From: an uncultured bacterium
GTDB taxonomy: Bacteria > Bacillota > Clostridia > TANB77 > CAG-508
Reading direction: 5' to 3'
Length of the DNA: 42,381 nt
Assembly: GCA_905214245.1 (NCBI GenBank)
Contig: CAJMLO010000004.1
Location: 1-42,381 of the forward strand
Within the stretch, counting starts at the first letter, position 1. The number at the start of each line of letters is the position of its first letter. The notes under the pieces were generated by a model. That model was not told the DNA's origin. It searched no databases and saw only the letters and a program-made list of their open reading frames with translations. This document shows, piece after piece, positions 7,901 to 15,629 of this stretch. Both the position numbers and the translations under genes were made by a program.

Positions 7901-8302
7901 TTGTCTAAAAGCATAATTTTTTTCATCTTCAAAATTTCTTGCTATATGATTTTCTTCAACATTTTCCCTCTGCTCTTTTTTCTCAAATATATTTTGGTAT
8001 TCTTTATTTCTAGTAAATTCTAGCATAGTTGCAACAATGTGTTTACAAGCTCCATAGCTTCTTTCATAATCTGGGCATGTACATGTAACATCATCAAGTT
8101 CGCCATTTGCAACTTTAACATACACATGATATATATCTGAGCTTCCCCTTACATTGCTGTAAATCTCCATATTTGATGGATTTTCATAAAGTACTTTTGT
8201 AATTTTAACATATCCCATTAATTGATACTCTATTGCTCTTTGTCTTCTGCTAGCTCCTGCATTTTCATATAAATCTTCTAAAACTTCACTATTTACAAGC
8301 AT
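4973..8302 (-). CDS. SNF2/Rad54-family helicase-like ATPase with SWIM zinc finger
   Basis: A 1109-residue Swi2/Snf2-type DNA translocase. A SWIM zinc finger (CTCPDYERSYGACKHIV, ligands Cys74, Cys76, Cys86, His88) lies at the N-terminus. A long middle region follows, typical of the bacterial SNF2-associated domain. The motor is in the C-terminal 450 residues: Walker A ADDMGLGKT, the DEAQ box in IADEAQYIKN, LTGTPIENS, then the second lobe with SLKAGGTGLNL and the arginine-finger motif QATDRTYRIGQ. The family remodels protein-DNA complexes; the cellular target is not known. The ATG at 8300-8302 lies 12 bases after GGGAGG, a long but workable spacing. The promoter overlaps the terminator of the upstream protease gene. 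The frame is intact and shows no sign of decay. Confidence 0.95.
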   Translation of the reverse strand: MLVNSEVLEDLYENAGASRRQRAIEYQLMGYVKITKVLYENPSNMEIYSNVRGSSDIYHVYVKVANGELDDVTCTCPDYERSYGACKHIVATMLEFTRNKEYQNIFEKKEQRENVEENHIARNFEDEKNYAFRQLVGAFYSADNNEDVEQIESKIPLHSIKIEPKIIYHQYSKDMKLEFKIGYKQLYKLKNLTEFYDRMLNKENFKYGAKLEFVHQEEAFEEDSIPLLKYILKYAEIIKYTNESLNGYNYYGSSLRDGYITVSNSGMDELFDVLKNKQVEFETEISNKVVLFSENEPNIKFEIVEEDKGEYVLKPKGFDVFKYEIFKGRQYTYMLYKKAIYRCSKDFEDTTLKLLEIFRENYTSEIKFHKKDMENMFSVVYPRIKDKIEIQEMPNEDIEKYVPKDLFVKVFLDVNEENFITADLKFVYGETEFNPLLKETVNVARDIGGENSVLNMFLKSGFMLDRNSNRLILVKDDLIYEFLSTDIEEYMKKFEVLATDSFKKREIRQPKAESLGVRIENNLLNIDFSKLDFDLSELADVMEKYKLKKKYHRLKDGSFLSLEQNETMDFLEGITEDIDVDYNKIQKGELHLPVYRSMYLDRLLKNFDQSTINKNDEYNKFIKNIDKKEIDEEVTMPKELNADLRSYQKVGFEWLSLLDKYQLGGILADDMGLGKTLQMLAVILAYVENAQKPKASIVVCPSSLTLNWLNEACKFAPSLKAMVIHGNAQERKEQIHNIDNYNLVITSYDLLKRDLDEYIELDYNFQYIIADEAQYIKNNNTQNAKAIKEIHAKTRYALTGTPIENSLSELWSIFDFIMPGYLFRYKKFKDLYEVPIAKDNNEESMARLKMLIEPFVLRRIKKDVLTELPDKTITVLNNEMQGEQLKIYASYMAQARQEAKDEIIQNGFEKSQIKILALLMRLRQICCHPSLFLQDYTGESSKLTQCIEVMKDAVQAGHKILLFSGYTSMFEIIEKELKKEGIEYFKLTGQTKVGDRIRLVDEFNQNENIKVFLISLKAGGTGLNLVGADMVIHYDPWWNLSAENQATDRTYRIGQKKNVQVYKLITKNSIEEKIYELQQRKAELADNMLSTQQTFISKLSKDDIMALFE

Positions 8303-8339
8303 AACTTTAAAGAACCTCCCGCTATTTTACTAATGTAAA

Positions 8340-8368
8340 ATTATATCATATAAAACAGTAAAAAGCAA
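8340..8368 (-). promoter_or_regulatory. Promoter of the SNF2 helicase gene
   Basis: TTGCTT (8363-8368), a 17-base spacer and TATAAT (8340-8345) on the minus strand. The -35 box lies within the descending arm and T-run of the upstream terminator, a compact terminator-promoter overlap. A small inverted repeat ATTTTAC-TAAT-GTAAAAT (8324-8341) lies between the -10 box and the ribosome binding site. Confidence 0.6.
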
Positions 8369-8392
8369 ACGCATATTTAACTGCGTTTGCCT
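8360..8392 (-). terminator. Intrinsic terminator of the C1 protease gene
   Basis: GCAAACGCA (8382-8390 on the minus strand) and TGCGTTTGC (8365-8373) form a nine-pair stem with a short loop, followed by TTTTT. It is GC-richer than most hairpins here and ideally placed just behind the stop codon at 8409. Confidence 0.85.
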
Positions 8393-8408
8393 TTATTCTA
8401 CATACTTG

Positions 8409-11400
8409 CTATTTAATATATTTTCTTAAAAATCTGTATCTTACATATGCAATTGTGCCTACAATTAATATAACTGCAATACCAATTACAATTATATTTT
8501 TAGCTCCTGCCTGAGGAATCGCTCCTGGAGATACAGTATTGTCTGTATTTTTAGCATCTTTTTTCACATTATCAACATATATCTGTGCATTTACATCTGA
8601 ATTTGTTTGCAATGCATTAGACACAAATACAGATTGATTTCCTTCAACTTTTGCAACCTCTTTAATGTATAAATATAAATTATCAAAATTTGATATATCC
8701 TCAAAATTATTAATGTCTTTTGTATTTATTACAAAAGTTAAATCATTATTTGATTTCTTTATTCCAGAAACTTTTATCCAATTTGAAATATTATTTTCTG
8801 ATTTATTAGATGATAAATAATAGTAATATTCTGTGCTGTCATTTTTTTTGCTTAAAGATATATTTTTTAATGTTACATCTATTAAAGCATATTCTTTTTT
8901 CTTTTTATCTGTAAATGTATAATATTTTATGCTATTTATATTATATTTAGCATTATCAAAATTAGAATTTTCTGGTTTTCTCTCTTCGACAATTTCAACT
9001 GCAAATGAAGTTTCCATGTCATTATATTTAACCTTTAAAGTATTGTTGCCTAATTTATTATTATCAAAGCCAGAAACTTTAACATCTTCTGAACTTAATT
9101 CTACAATCTCGTATGAATCATCATTATAATTTACCCTTATGCTTCCACCTGTTAAGTCAAGTTCTTCTTTTCCTTGAACATATTGCAATTTGTTTGGCTT
9201 TTTATTAATAGCTATACTTTTAACACGTTTTTCAACTACACTTATCGCTTGTTTTACAGTTTTGTCTTGATATTTTATTGTAACTTCAGTTTTATCAATA
9301 GAAAGTTTTTCTCCATCCTCTATTGTATAGTCTAGTATTTCTTCTTCATCTCCATCTTGAAATACTCCTTTAACAACCATTCCTGTTTTGTCAAAATTTT
9401 GTCCAACAACATATTCTACTTTTTCTGGTGCTTTTGTAATTTTAATTTCTATTAAAGGATTTGAAGTAACTGTAATTTTCTGCTCAACACTTTTATCTGC
9501 ATATTTAATAGTTACCTTTGTCTGATTTGCCTTTAAATTACTTCCATCTTCTATTGTATAATCTTTAATTTCCTTAACATCACCATTTTTGTAAGTTGCT
9601 TTAACAATCATTCCCGTTTTATCAAAAGATTGTCCCTCTTTGTAAGTTGTTTTAGAAGGTGCTGTCGTTATTTTTAAATCTGTAACAGTATTTTTTTCTA
9701 CAGTAATAGACTGATTTACACTTTTGCCTTGATATGTAATTGTAACACTTGTCTGTCCAGCTTTTAAATTTGTTCCATTTATAATACTATAACTTGAACT
9801 ATCAAGTATAGCTGATAGATTAGTTTTGCTATTATAATAAGCTTTTACAACCATTCCAGTTTTATCGAAATTTTCACCTTCGTAATATGAAGTTTTATTT
9901 GGTTTAGTTGTTATTTCAATATTTTTTAAACTTTCATCATACAATTCATTAGTTGTAAATGCCTTTATAGTGCTATCTCCATTATCAATAGAAGGATATA
10001 CTGCATTTATGTTTCCCAAATCAGTCCATGTACAATTATCTAAATCATTACCATTTGCTTTAAAGCACTTGCCTTTTTCTACTGTTACATTATTAAATGT
10101 AGATACTCCATTAACTTTCGATTCAAGTGAAAATAATGTTTTACTATTGTTTGATTCTATTTGAACTACAACAGCAAATTGCTTAGCCTTTAATTCTATT
10201 GGTTCAGCAAATTCTAATGTATGATAACCTGTACCAAATGTTTCACTGTCTCCACTCTTTAGTTTAACCTGTTGCATATCTTTTTTACTTTTATTAGTTC
10301 CATTTGGATTAACAAAAACCCTGCAAGTATATGTCTGCGGAGCATATAATGAAATTTGTGTCAAATACTCTTTTTCACTGTTTTTTCTATCAAAAATATT
10401 GCATAACATTATTTTTGAATCACTTGTATATAATACATTAGCTGGATAATATACATCATATTGATATATATTATCATAATCTACTGTATCTGTTGCCTTC
10501 ACTATTCCAAATAAATCTTTTGAAATATTTACATCTTCATATGATACATATATAATTCCATTATCACCATATTTTTGATATACCATACCATTTTCAATAA
10601 CATATCCACAGCTTGTCAAAAAACTATCCGGAATTTCGCTCGCAGAATTCCATCCATGTGCAATACAATTTTCTTTATACAAATTAAATATTTCCGTTTT
10701 TACATCTGCAACTTTTCCAAGTTCTATTCTTTCTCCCCAAGAATTTCTTACAATCCAAGCTCCATTTGAGGTTGGCTTTGAATCCTTAGCAAAGTTATCT
10801 CTGCTGTAATTATCATCCCATCCGATAATTGAAACAGCATGATCACTTGTATGAGATTCATCTCCACAATACTTTGCTGCTGTATCAGAGTTATAACAAG
10901 AATAATTTGATGAATTTGCATCTGCGCCATGAAGTCCCGCATCTATTGAGCCATAATCTTGGATATGTTGTTTCAATTGGTTCATTATAGCTGTTCTATT
11001 TTCTGATGTTTGTTTATTATAATCTGGAAACACAACAGTATCATAAACCTGACTTGCAACAGTCTTGTTTTTTATTTTACTTACGTCTATTATGTCCTCA
11101 TTATCTTCAAAAGGCATATCTTTTTCCAAAATAGCTCCACTACCGTTTGTAAGGTACGAAGCTGCATATGGATAACCTCCACCACTTCCAGCTTTTCTAT
11201 TGTATCCTTTTTCGTTTATTCCATTGTTTAAAAACACATTACTTGTAGCATATTCAGCATGTCTCTCTGAAAAATCATATATTTTTGATAAGTTTATACC
11301 TCTTTTATAATTGCTTAACGCAAGGTTTGTTTCTAGTGAAGATATTGCTGAAAAGGCCCAACATGAATTTGTACTTTTTTGATTTCTTATTGAAAGATTC

Positions 11401-11687
11401 CTAGGAATTACATCTTTTAAATTATATTTCAAATTTATGCTTGACCTTAGTAATCTTGCTTTATATAAAGGATTAGTTGATCTTGTTTGGCTTACTTCTA
11501 CATCATAAGCTCTCGGCATAATTATCTTTTCTTTTTCTTCATCTGTTAGCTTCAGCCATTTTTGAAACTCCTCTGAATATTCCTGTTTTTGTATAGAATT
11601 TCCAGTGCTACTTGCATATACACTATAACTAAAAGTTAATATCGTAAAAATAGCAGCAATGCTTGCAATTTTCATTAGTTTCTTCAT
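8409..11687 (-). CDS. Secreted papain-family (C1A) cysteine protease with Ig-like repeats and a sortase-type anchor
   Basis: A 1092-residue surface protein. Residues 1-25 are a signal peptide. A C1A protease domain follows, with oxyanion Gln103, nucleophile Cys109 (STNSCWAFSA), His283 (SDHAVSIIGW) and Asn315 (VRNSWG), so all catalytic residues are present. Residues about 370-560 resemble the lectin-like domain found beside the protease in clostridial Cwp84-type proteins. Four Big_3-type repeats follow (about 590-905), each with a KP/AP..Y..G..FD.TGM.V pattern. A further domain precedes the C-terminal IPQAG, hydrophobic helix and RYRFLRKYIK tail, which together look like a variant sortase signal. 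A sortase gene lies 13 kb away. Cell-surface proteolysis, perhaps maturation of wall proteins, is inferred. The ATG at 11685-11687 is close behind GGGGGATGGAG. Confidence 0.93.
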   Translation of the reverse strand: MKKLMKIASIAAIFTILTFSYSVYASSTGNSIQKQEYSEEFQKWLKLTDEEKEKIIMPRAYDVEVSQTRSTNPLYKARLLRSSINLKYNLKDVIPRNLSIRNQKSTNSCWAFSAISSLETNLALSNYKRGINLSKIYDFSERHAEYATSNVFLNNGINEKGYNRKAGSGGGYPYAASYLTNGSGAILEKDMPFEDNEDIIDVSKIKNKTVASQVYDTVVFPDYNKQTSENRTAIMNQLKQHIQDYGSIDAGLHGADANSSNYSCYNSDTAAKYCGDESHTSDHAVSIIGWDDNYSRDNFAKDSKPTSNGAWIVRNSWGERIELGKVADVKTEIFNLYKENCIAHGWNSASEIPDSFLTSCGYVIENGMVYQKYGDNGIIYVSYEDVNISKDLFGIVKATDTVDYDNIYQYDVYYPANVLYTSDSKIMLCNIFDRKNSEKEYLTQISLYAPQTYTCRVFVNPNGTNKSKKDMQQVKLKSGDSETFGTGYHTLEFAEPIELKAKQFAVVVQIESNNSKTLFSLESKVNGVSTFNNVTVEKGKCFKANGNDLDNCTWTDLGNINAVYPSIDNGDSTIKAFTTNELYDESLKNIEITTKPNKTSYYEGENFDKTGMVVKAYYNSKTNLSAILDSSSYSIINGTNLKAGQTSVTITYQGKSVNQSITVEKNTVTDLKITTAPSKTTYKEGQSFDKTGMIVKATYKNGDVKEIKDYTIEDGSNLKANQTKVTIKYADKSVEQKITVTSNPLIEIKITKAPEKVEYVVGQNFDKTGMVVKGVFQDGDEEEILDYTIEDGEKLSIDKTEVTIKYQDKTVKQAISVVEKRVKSIAINKKPNKLQYVQGKEELDLTGGSIRVNYNDDSYEIVELSSEDVKVSGFDNNKLGNNTLKVKYNDMETSFAVEIVEERKPENSNFDNAKYNINSIKYYTFTDKKKKEYALIDVTLKNISLSKKNDSTEYYYYLSSNKSENNISNWIKVSGIKKSNNDLTFVINTKDINNFEDISNFDNLYLYIKEVAKVEGNQSVFVSNALQTNSDVNAQIYVDNVKKDAKNTDNTVSPGAIPQAGAKNIIVIGIAVILIVGTIAYVRYRFLRKYIK

Positions 11688-11717
11688 ACTCCATCCCCCT
11701 CGTATAATACTAGAATA

Positions 11718-11746
11718 ATGTTATCAAATAATCTTTTTTAAAGCAA
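11718..11746 (-). promoter_or_regulatory. Possible promoter of the C1 protease gene with flanking inverted repeat
   Basis: TTGCTT (11741-11746), 17 bases, TAACAT (11718-11723). An inverted repeat with 12-base arms, TAGAATAATGTT (11711-11722) and its near complement (11745-11756), covers both boxes. It may be an operator, or chance in AT-rich DNA. Confidence 0.45.
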
Positions 11747-11767
11747 TATTATTCTACAAATTTATAC

Positions 11768-11810
11768 AAAAAAACATTGATATATTTTATATTCTATATC
11801 AATGTTTTTT
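11768..11810 (-). terminator. Terminator behind topA
   Basis: Perfect 12-base arms AACATTGATATA / TATATCAATGTT (11773-11784 and 11795-11806) with T-runs on both sides, directly after the topA stop codon. The symmetry would also allow termination in the other direction, but no gene needs it there. Confidence 0.8.
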
Positions 11811-11821
11811 CTTTTTTCTTT

Positions 11822-13837
11822 TTACTTTTTCTTTTTAGTTGTTTTTTTACTTGTTTTCTTTTCTTCTTTTCCAGGTTTATTCCATGAAATATAATCACAT
11901 TTTTCAGGATTATTTTCACAGATATAAAATTTTCTTTTTCTCTTTGATTTACGTACTTGAATTTTTCCACCACATTTTGGACATGGTTCATCAATGGTTT
12001 CAACAAGTGGTTTAGCATTTTTACATTCTGGATATCCAGGACATGCTAAAAACTTTCCATATCTACCATATTTTATAACCATCATTCTACCACATTTATC
12101 ACATGGTACATCAGATACTTCTTCTTTAAGTTCTACATGTTCAAGTTCCTTTTCAACCTTTTCAACCTGTTTTTCAAATGGTCCATAAAATTCTCTTATA
12201 ACTTCTTTCCATTGTTCTTTACCTTCTGCAACTTCGTCAAATTCTTCTTCTATCTTTGCAGTAAATTCAACATTTATTACATCTGAAAAGTTTTCTGTTA
12301 ATAGTTTATTTACAACTTTTCCAAGATCAGTTGGAACCAATTGTTTTTGCTCTTTTTCTATATAATGTCTATCTAAAATAGTTGTAATAGTTGGAGAATA
12401 AGTACTTGGACGTCCAATGCCTTTTTCTTCTAGTACTTTTACTAAGCTTGCCTCTGTATATCTTGGAGGTGGTTCTGTAAAGCTTTGTTTTGTATCTATT
12501 TTCTTTTCTATTACCTCTTGCCCCTCTATTAAATCAGGGACAGACACCTCTTCCTCTTCTTGTTTATTGTCTTCTGTCTCAACATATAAAGTCATAAATC
12601 CTTTGAATTTTAGTGTTTGGCCACTTGCTCTAAAATTATAATTATTTACATCAATATTTGCTGAAATTGTATCATAAACTGCTGATGACATTTGGCTTGC
12701 TAAAAATCTATTATAAATCAATCTATATAATTTGTATTGGTCATTTGTTAAAAATTCTTTTATACTCTCTGGAGTCAAATCGACATATGTTGGTCTTATA
12801 CCTTCGTGTGCATCTTGTGCACTTTGCTTTGTTTTATAATAACGATTTTCATAATACTCTGCACCAAAATCTTTTGTAATTTGAGTTTTAGCTGCAGCTC
12901 TTGCTTCCTCTGAAATTCTTGTAGAGTCAGTTCTCATATAAGTAATAAGTCCTACTGTACCTCTATTTCCAACATGAACTCCTTCATATAATCCTTGTGC
13001 AACAGACATAGTCTTTTTTAATGTAAAACTCAATTTTCTTGATGCTTCTTGTTGCATTGTACTTGTTGTAAATGGTGGAGCAGGTGTTCTTTTCTTCTCT
13101 CCTTTTTTTACAGCTGTAACAATATATTTTTGATTTTTTATTTCTTGCAAAATATTATCTACTTCTTCTTTAGAGTGAATATCAACTTTTTTGCTATTTT
13201 TTCCATAGAATTTTGCGACAAAAGCTTTTTTAGAATTTTCATCTAATAAATTAGCATAAATATTCCAGTATTCTTCTGGAATGAATTTTTCAATTTCTTC
13301 TTCTCTATCAACAATTAATTTTACAGCTACAGATTGAACTCTACCTGCAGATAATCCTCTTCTTACTTTTTTCCATAGAACTGGACTTATTTTATATCCA
13401 ACAATTCTATCCAAAACACGTCTTGCTTGTTGTGCATCTGTTAAATTCATATCTATTTTTCTTGGTCTTTTTATAGATTCTTTTACAGTCTCTTTTGTAA
13501 TTTCATTAAATGTAACTCTGCAAACACTATCTTCTGGAATTTCTAATATATGAGCTAAATGCCATGCAATTGCTTCTCCTTCACGGTCGGGGTCAGTTGC
13601 AAGATACACTTTTTTCGCATTTTTTGCATCTTTTTTTAGACTCTTTATTAAATCTCCTTTTCCTCTAATATTTATATATTGGGGTTCAAAATCATGTTCA
13701 GTATCAATACCTAACTTAGATTTTGGTAGGTCTCTTATATGTCCCATAGATGCAACTACTTTTGTATTTCCACCTAAGAATTTTTTTATTGTATTTGCCT
13801 TCGCAGGTGATTCCACAATAATTAATTTGTCAGCCAT
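11822..13837 (-). CDS. topA: DNA topoisomerase I (type IA)
   Basis: TopA relaxes negative supercoils through a transient 5'-phosphotyrosine. The Toprim domain is at the N-terminus (VESPAKA with Glu9; TDPDREGE with the acidic triad at 82-86). The active-site tyrosine is Tyr300 in LITYMRTDSTR. After the core come two zinc-ribbon modules, CDKCGRM...CPGYPEC and CPKCGGK...CENNPEKC, then a lysine-rich tail. At 671 residues this is a short version of the enzyme, with two zinc ribbons. The ATG at 13835-13837 has a strong AAGGAGG site. It has its own promoter (13870-13898) and terminator, so it is a single-gene unit. Confidence 0.97.
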   Translation of the reverse strand: MADKLIIVESPAKANTIKKFLGGNTKVVASMGHIRDLPKSKLGIDTEHDFEPQYINIRGKGDLIKSLKKDAKNAKKVYLATDPDREGEAIAWHLAHILEIPEDSVCRVTFNEITKETVKESIKRPRKIDMNLTDAQQARRVLDRIVGYKISPVLWKKVRRGLSAGRVQSVAVKLIVDREEEIEKFIPEEYWNIYANLLDENSKKAFVAKFYGKNSKKVDIHSKEEVDNILQEIKNQKYIVTAVKKGEKKRTPAPPFTTSTMQQEASRKLSFTLKKTMSVAQGLYEGVHVGNRGTVGLITYMRTDSTRISEEARAAAKTQITKDFGAEYYENRYYKTKQSAQDAHEGIRPTYVDLTPESIKEFLTNDQYKLYRLIYNRFLASQMSSAVYDTISANIDVNNYNFRASGQTLKFKGFMTLYVETEDNKQEEEEVSVPDLIEGQEVIEKKIDTKQSFTEPPPRYTEASLVKVLEEKGIGRPSTYSPTITTILDRHYIEKEQKQLVPTDLGKVVNKLLTENFSDVINVEFTAKIEEEFDEVAEGKEQWKEVIREFYGPFEKQVEKVEKELEHVELKEEVSDVPCDKCGRMMVIKYGRYGKFLACPGYPECKNAKPLVETIDEPCPKCGGKIQVRKSKRKRKFYICENNPEKCDYISWNKPGKEEKKTSKKTTKKKK

Positions 13838-13869
13838 TATTTCCTCCTTGCTAAATAAAACTGTATTAT

Positions 13870-13898
13870 ATAATAGAACAAAATTACAATTTTTGCAA
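13870..13898 (-). promoter_or_regulatory. Promoter of topA
   Basis: TTGCAA (13893-13898), 17 bases, TATTAT (13870-13875) on the minus strand. The -10 box is part of the palindrome TATTATATAATA. It lies just after the terminator of the small upstream gene. Confidence 0.6.
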
Positions 13899-13907
13899 GT
13901 ATAACAA

Positions 13908-13960
13908 AAAATAAACTTAAATTATTTGGTTTAAATTACAATATAATTTAAGTTTATTTT
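13908..13960 (-). terminator. Terminator of the DUF6514-like gene
   Basis: AAAATAAACTTAAATTA (13908-13924) and its exact inverse (13944-13960) form a 17-base stem directly behind the stop codon at 13964. On the minus strand a TTTTTTG run follows. Confidence 0.7.
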
Positions 13961-13963
13961 GTT

Positions 13964-14278
13964 TTAAATAACTCTTTCTTTTAATAAATCTTCTAAGATA
14001 TCATCAACTGAAATTGGAGTAACTTTATTATTTAAAAGAAGTTCTAAAACTCTTATATTTTCATTTTCTTTATTACATATATTATTTACTATTTTTTCTT
14101 CAGTACTTAAAATATCATTTTTCATATTTCTTTTTACTATTTCTACTCCGTATGGTTTATTTTTTGCTGTATTTTTTATTTGATAGTATTCTAGTTCAAT
14201 TTCATTATCTTTTGTTAGTTCATCTGAATCCATATCATTTAATATGGTTTTTCCATAGAGTGTTTTAAGATAACTCAT
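13964..14278 (-). CDS. Small DUF6514-like protein, probably under Spo0A control
   Basis: A 104-residue acidic protein with no membrane segment. The pattern (YGVEIVK, then an EEK.V.NI segment, then NKVTPISVDDILEDL at the end) resembles the clostridial DUF6514 family, whose function is unknown. The assignment is from memory and moderate. The start is the ATG at 14276-14278, six bases after GGAGGAGG; the longer frame upstream runs through that site. It has its own promoter, two Spo0A-type boxes upstream and its own terminator, so it is an isolated unit between murG and topA. A role near sporulation or the transition to stationary phase is inferred only from the boxes. Confidence 0.8.
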   Translation of the reverse strand: MSYLKTLYGKTILNDMDSDELTKDNEIELEYYQIKNTAKNKPYGVEIVKRNMKNDILSTEEKIVNNICNKENENIRVLELLLNNKVTPISVDDILEDLLKERVI

Positions 14279-14313
14279 ACTATGCCTCCTCCCTCTTATA
14301 TCCATACCTTTTA

Positions 14314-14342
14314 AATATAGTACATAGTTATGTAAATATCAA
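14314..14342 (-). promoter_or_regulatory. Promoter of the DUF6514-like gene
   Basis: TTGATA (14337-14342), a 17-base spacer, TATATT (14314-14319) on the minus strand, 36 bases before the start codon. Confidence 0.65.
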
Positions 14343-14361
14343 GAAAATTCGTGGTACCCTA

Positions 14362-14378
14362 TTCGACATAATTCGACA
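14362..14378 (-). promoter_or_regulatory. Tandem Spo0A-type boxes
   Basis: Two exact TGTCGAA motifs (minus strand; 14362-14368 and 14372-14378) spaced exactly ten bases apart, about 20 bases upstream of the -35 box. TGTCGAA is the 0A box of Spo0A, and one-helical-turn spacing fits a bound dimer. The position suits an activator. Confidence 0.6.
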
Positions 14379-14383
14379 ATATA

Positions 14384-14441
14384 AAAATAAGATAGAAGTG
14401 TATCATGCTATTTTAAGGCATTTACAAATCTATCTTATTTT
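14384..14441 (-). terminator. Terminator at the end of the division and cell-wall cluster (after murG)
   Basis: AAAATAAGATAGA (14384-14396) and its exact inverse (14429-14441) enclose an inner, imperfect hairpin. On the minus strand the stem ends in TTATTTTTATATTG. It is placed 50 bases behind the murG stop codon. Confidence 0.7.
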
Positions 14442-14491
14442 ATTTTTTGTCATTTAATCAATTATTTTTCAATTAAATATATTACTGTATT

Positions 14492-15610
14492 TTATTTTTG
14501 TTTAACTTTTTTTATTTCACTATATATCTTATCTTCCACATTTTTAATAGCTAAACTACTTGCCTTAAAAGACATTTCATTCATTTTATTTTTGTTATTA
14601 ACGATATTTTCTATTTCATTTTCTAATATTTCAGAATTTAAATCTTTATCAAGTATAATTTTTGCTGCTCCAACTTTTTCAAGAACCCTTGCATTATATT
14701 CTTGATGATTCTCTGTTGCAAATGGAAATGGTATAAATATTGCTGGTTTTCCTACTATTGAGATTTCTGTTATTGTCATTGCTCCACTCCTGCACACAAC
14801 CAAATCAACAATATTTATTATTTCCTCCATATTGTATATGTATGGAACAATCTTCGTATTTTCAATTTCATCAATATCAATTTTCTCCTGTTTCAATTTA
14901 GATTTTATATCTTGATATTGATTTGGTCCAGCTGCCCACATTATTTGATAATCCTTATTTTTCTTATTAATAATTATATTAAGTAAGCTTTCATTTATAC
15001 TTTTTGCACCTTGACTTCCACCAAATACAAGTACAATAGGTTTATTTATCTTTAATCCTATTGCACGTATAATATTTTCCTTTTCGTCTGTTGTAAATTC
15101 GTGTTTTCTAATTTTTGTTGGAGTACCTGTAACTACAACATTTTTAGCATTTGGAAGTCTATCTTTTGCATCTTCAAATCCAACCATTACTGTGTCAACT
15201 TTTTTGGATAAGATTTTAACAGAAACACCAGGAAAAGCATTGCTTTCATGTAGCATTGTAGGAATTTTTAGCTTATTTGCAGCTATAATTACAGGCATGC
15301 AAATATACCCTCCTGTTCCAATTACCACATCTGGCTTGAATTCTTTTAAAATCTTTTTTGCTTCTCCTATTGACCTAAATGTATTATATAAATTTTTAAT
15401 ATTTTGCAAAGTTATTTTTCTTTGTATTCCATATGCTTTAATTTTTTTTAGCTCATATCCTGCACGAGGAACTAAGTCATTTTCCAGTCCTCTTTCAGTT
15501 CCTATAAATATTATTTCAGAATTTTTTTCTTGCTCTTTTATTTTATTTGCTATTGCAAGACCTGGATTTATGTGTCCTCCAGTCCCTGCTGCTGCTATTA
15601 CTGCTTTCAT
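14492..15610 (-). CDS. murG: UDP-GlcNAc:lipid I N-acetylglucosaminyltransferase MurG
   Basis: MurG adds GlcNAc to lipid I on the inner face of the membrane, completing lipid II. The 372-residue protein has the N-terminal glycine-rich loop AAAGTGGHINPG (residues 6-17), the second loop VIGTGGYICMP, FGGSQGAKSINE for UDP-sugar binding, and VVCRSGAMTITEI with PFPFATENHQEYNA in the C-terminal Rossmann fold. The ATG at 15608-15610 follows AGGGGGA. It is the last gene of the cluster, 19 bases after ftsW, and is followed by a hairpin terminator. The usual next genes (murC, murB, ftsQ, ftsA, ftsZ) are absent. Confidence 0.97.
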   Translation of the reverse strand: MKAVIAAAGTGGHINPGLAIANKIKEQEKNSEIIFIGTERGLENDLVPRAGYELKKIKAYGIQRKITLQNIKNLYNTFRSIGEAKKILKEFKPDVVIGTGGYICMPVIIAANKLKIPTMLHESNAFPGVSVKILSKKVDTVMVGFEDAKDRLPNAKNVVVTGTPTKIRKHEFTTDEKENIIRAIGLKINKPIVLVFGGSQGAKSINESLLNIIINKKNKDYQIMWAAGPNQYQDIKSKLKQEKIDIDEIENTKIVPYIYNMEEIINIVDLVVCRSGAMTITEISIVGKPAIFIPFPFATENHQEYNARVLEKVGAAKIILDKDLNSEILENEIENIVNNKNKMNEMSFKASSLAIKNVEDKIYSEIKKVKQK

Positions 15611-15629
15611 AAATTCCCCCTACTATATA

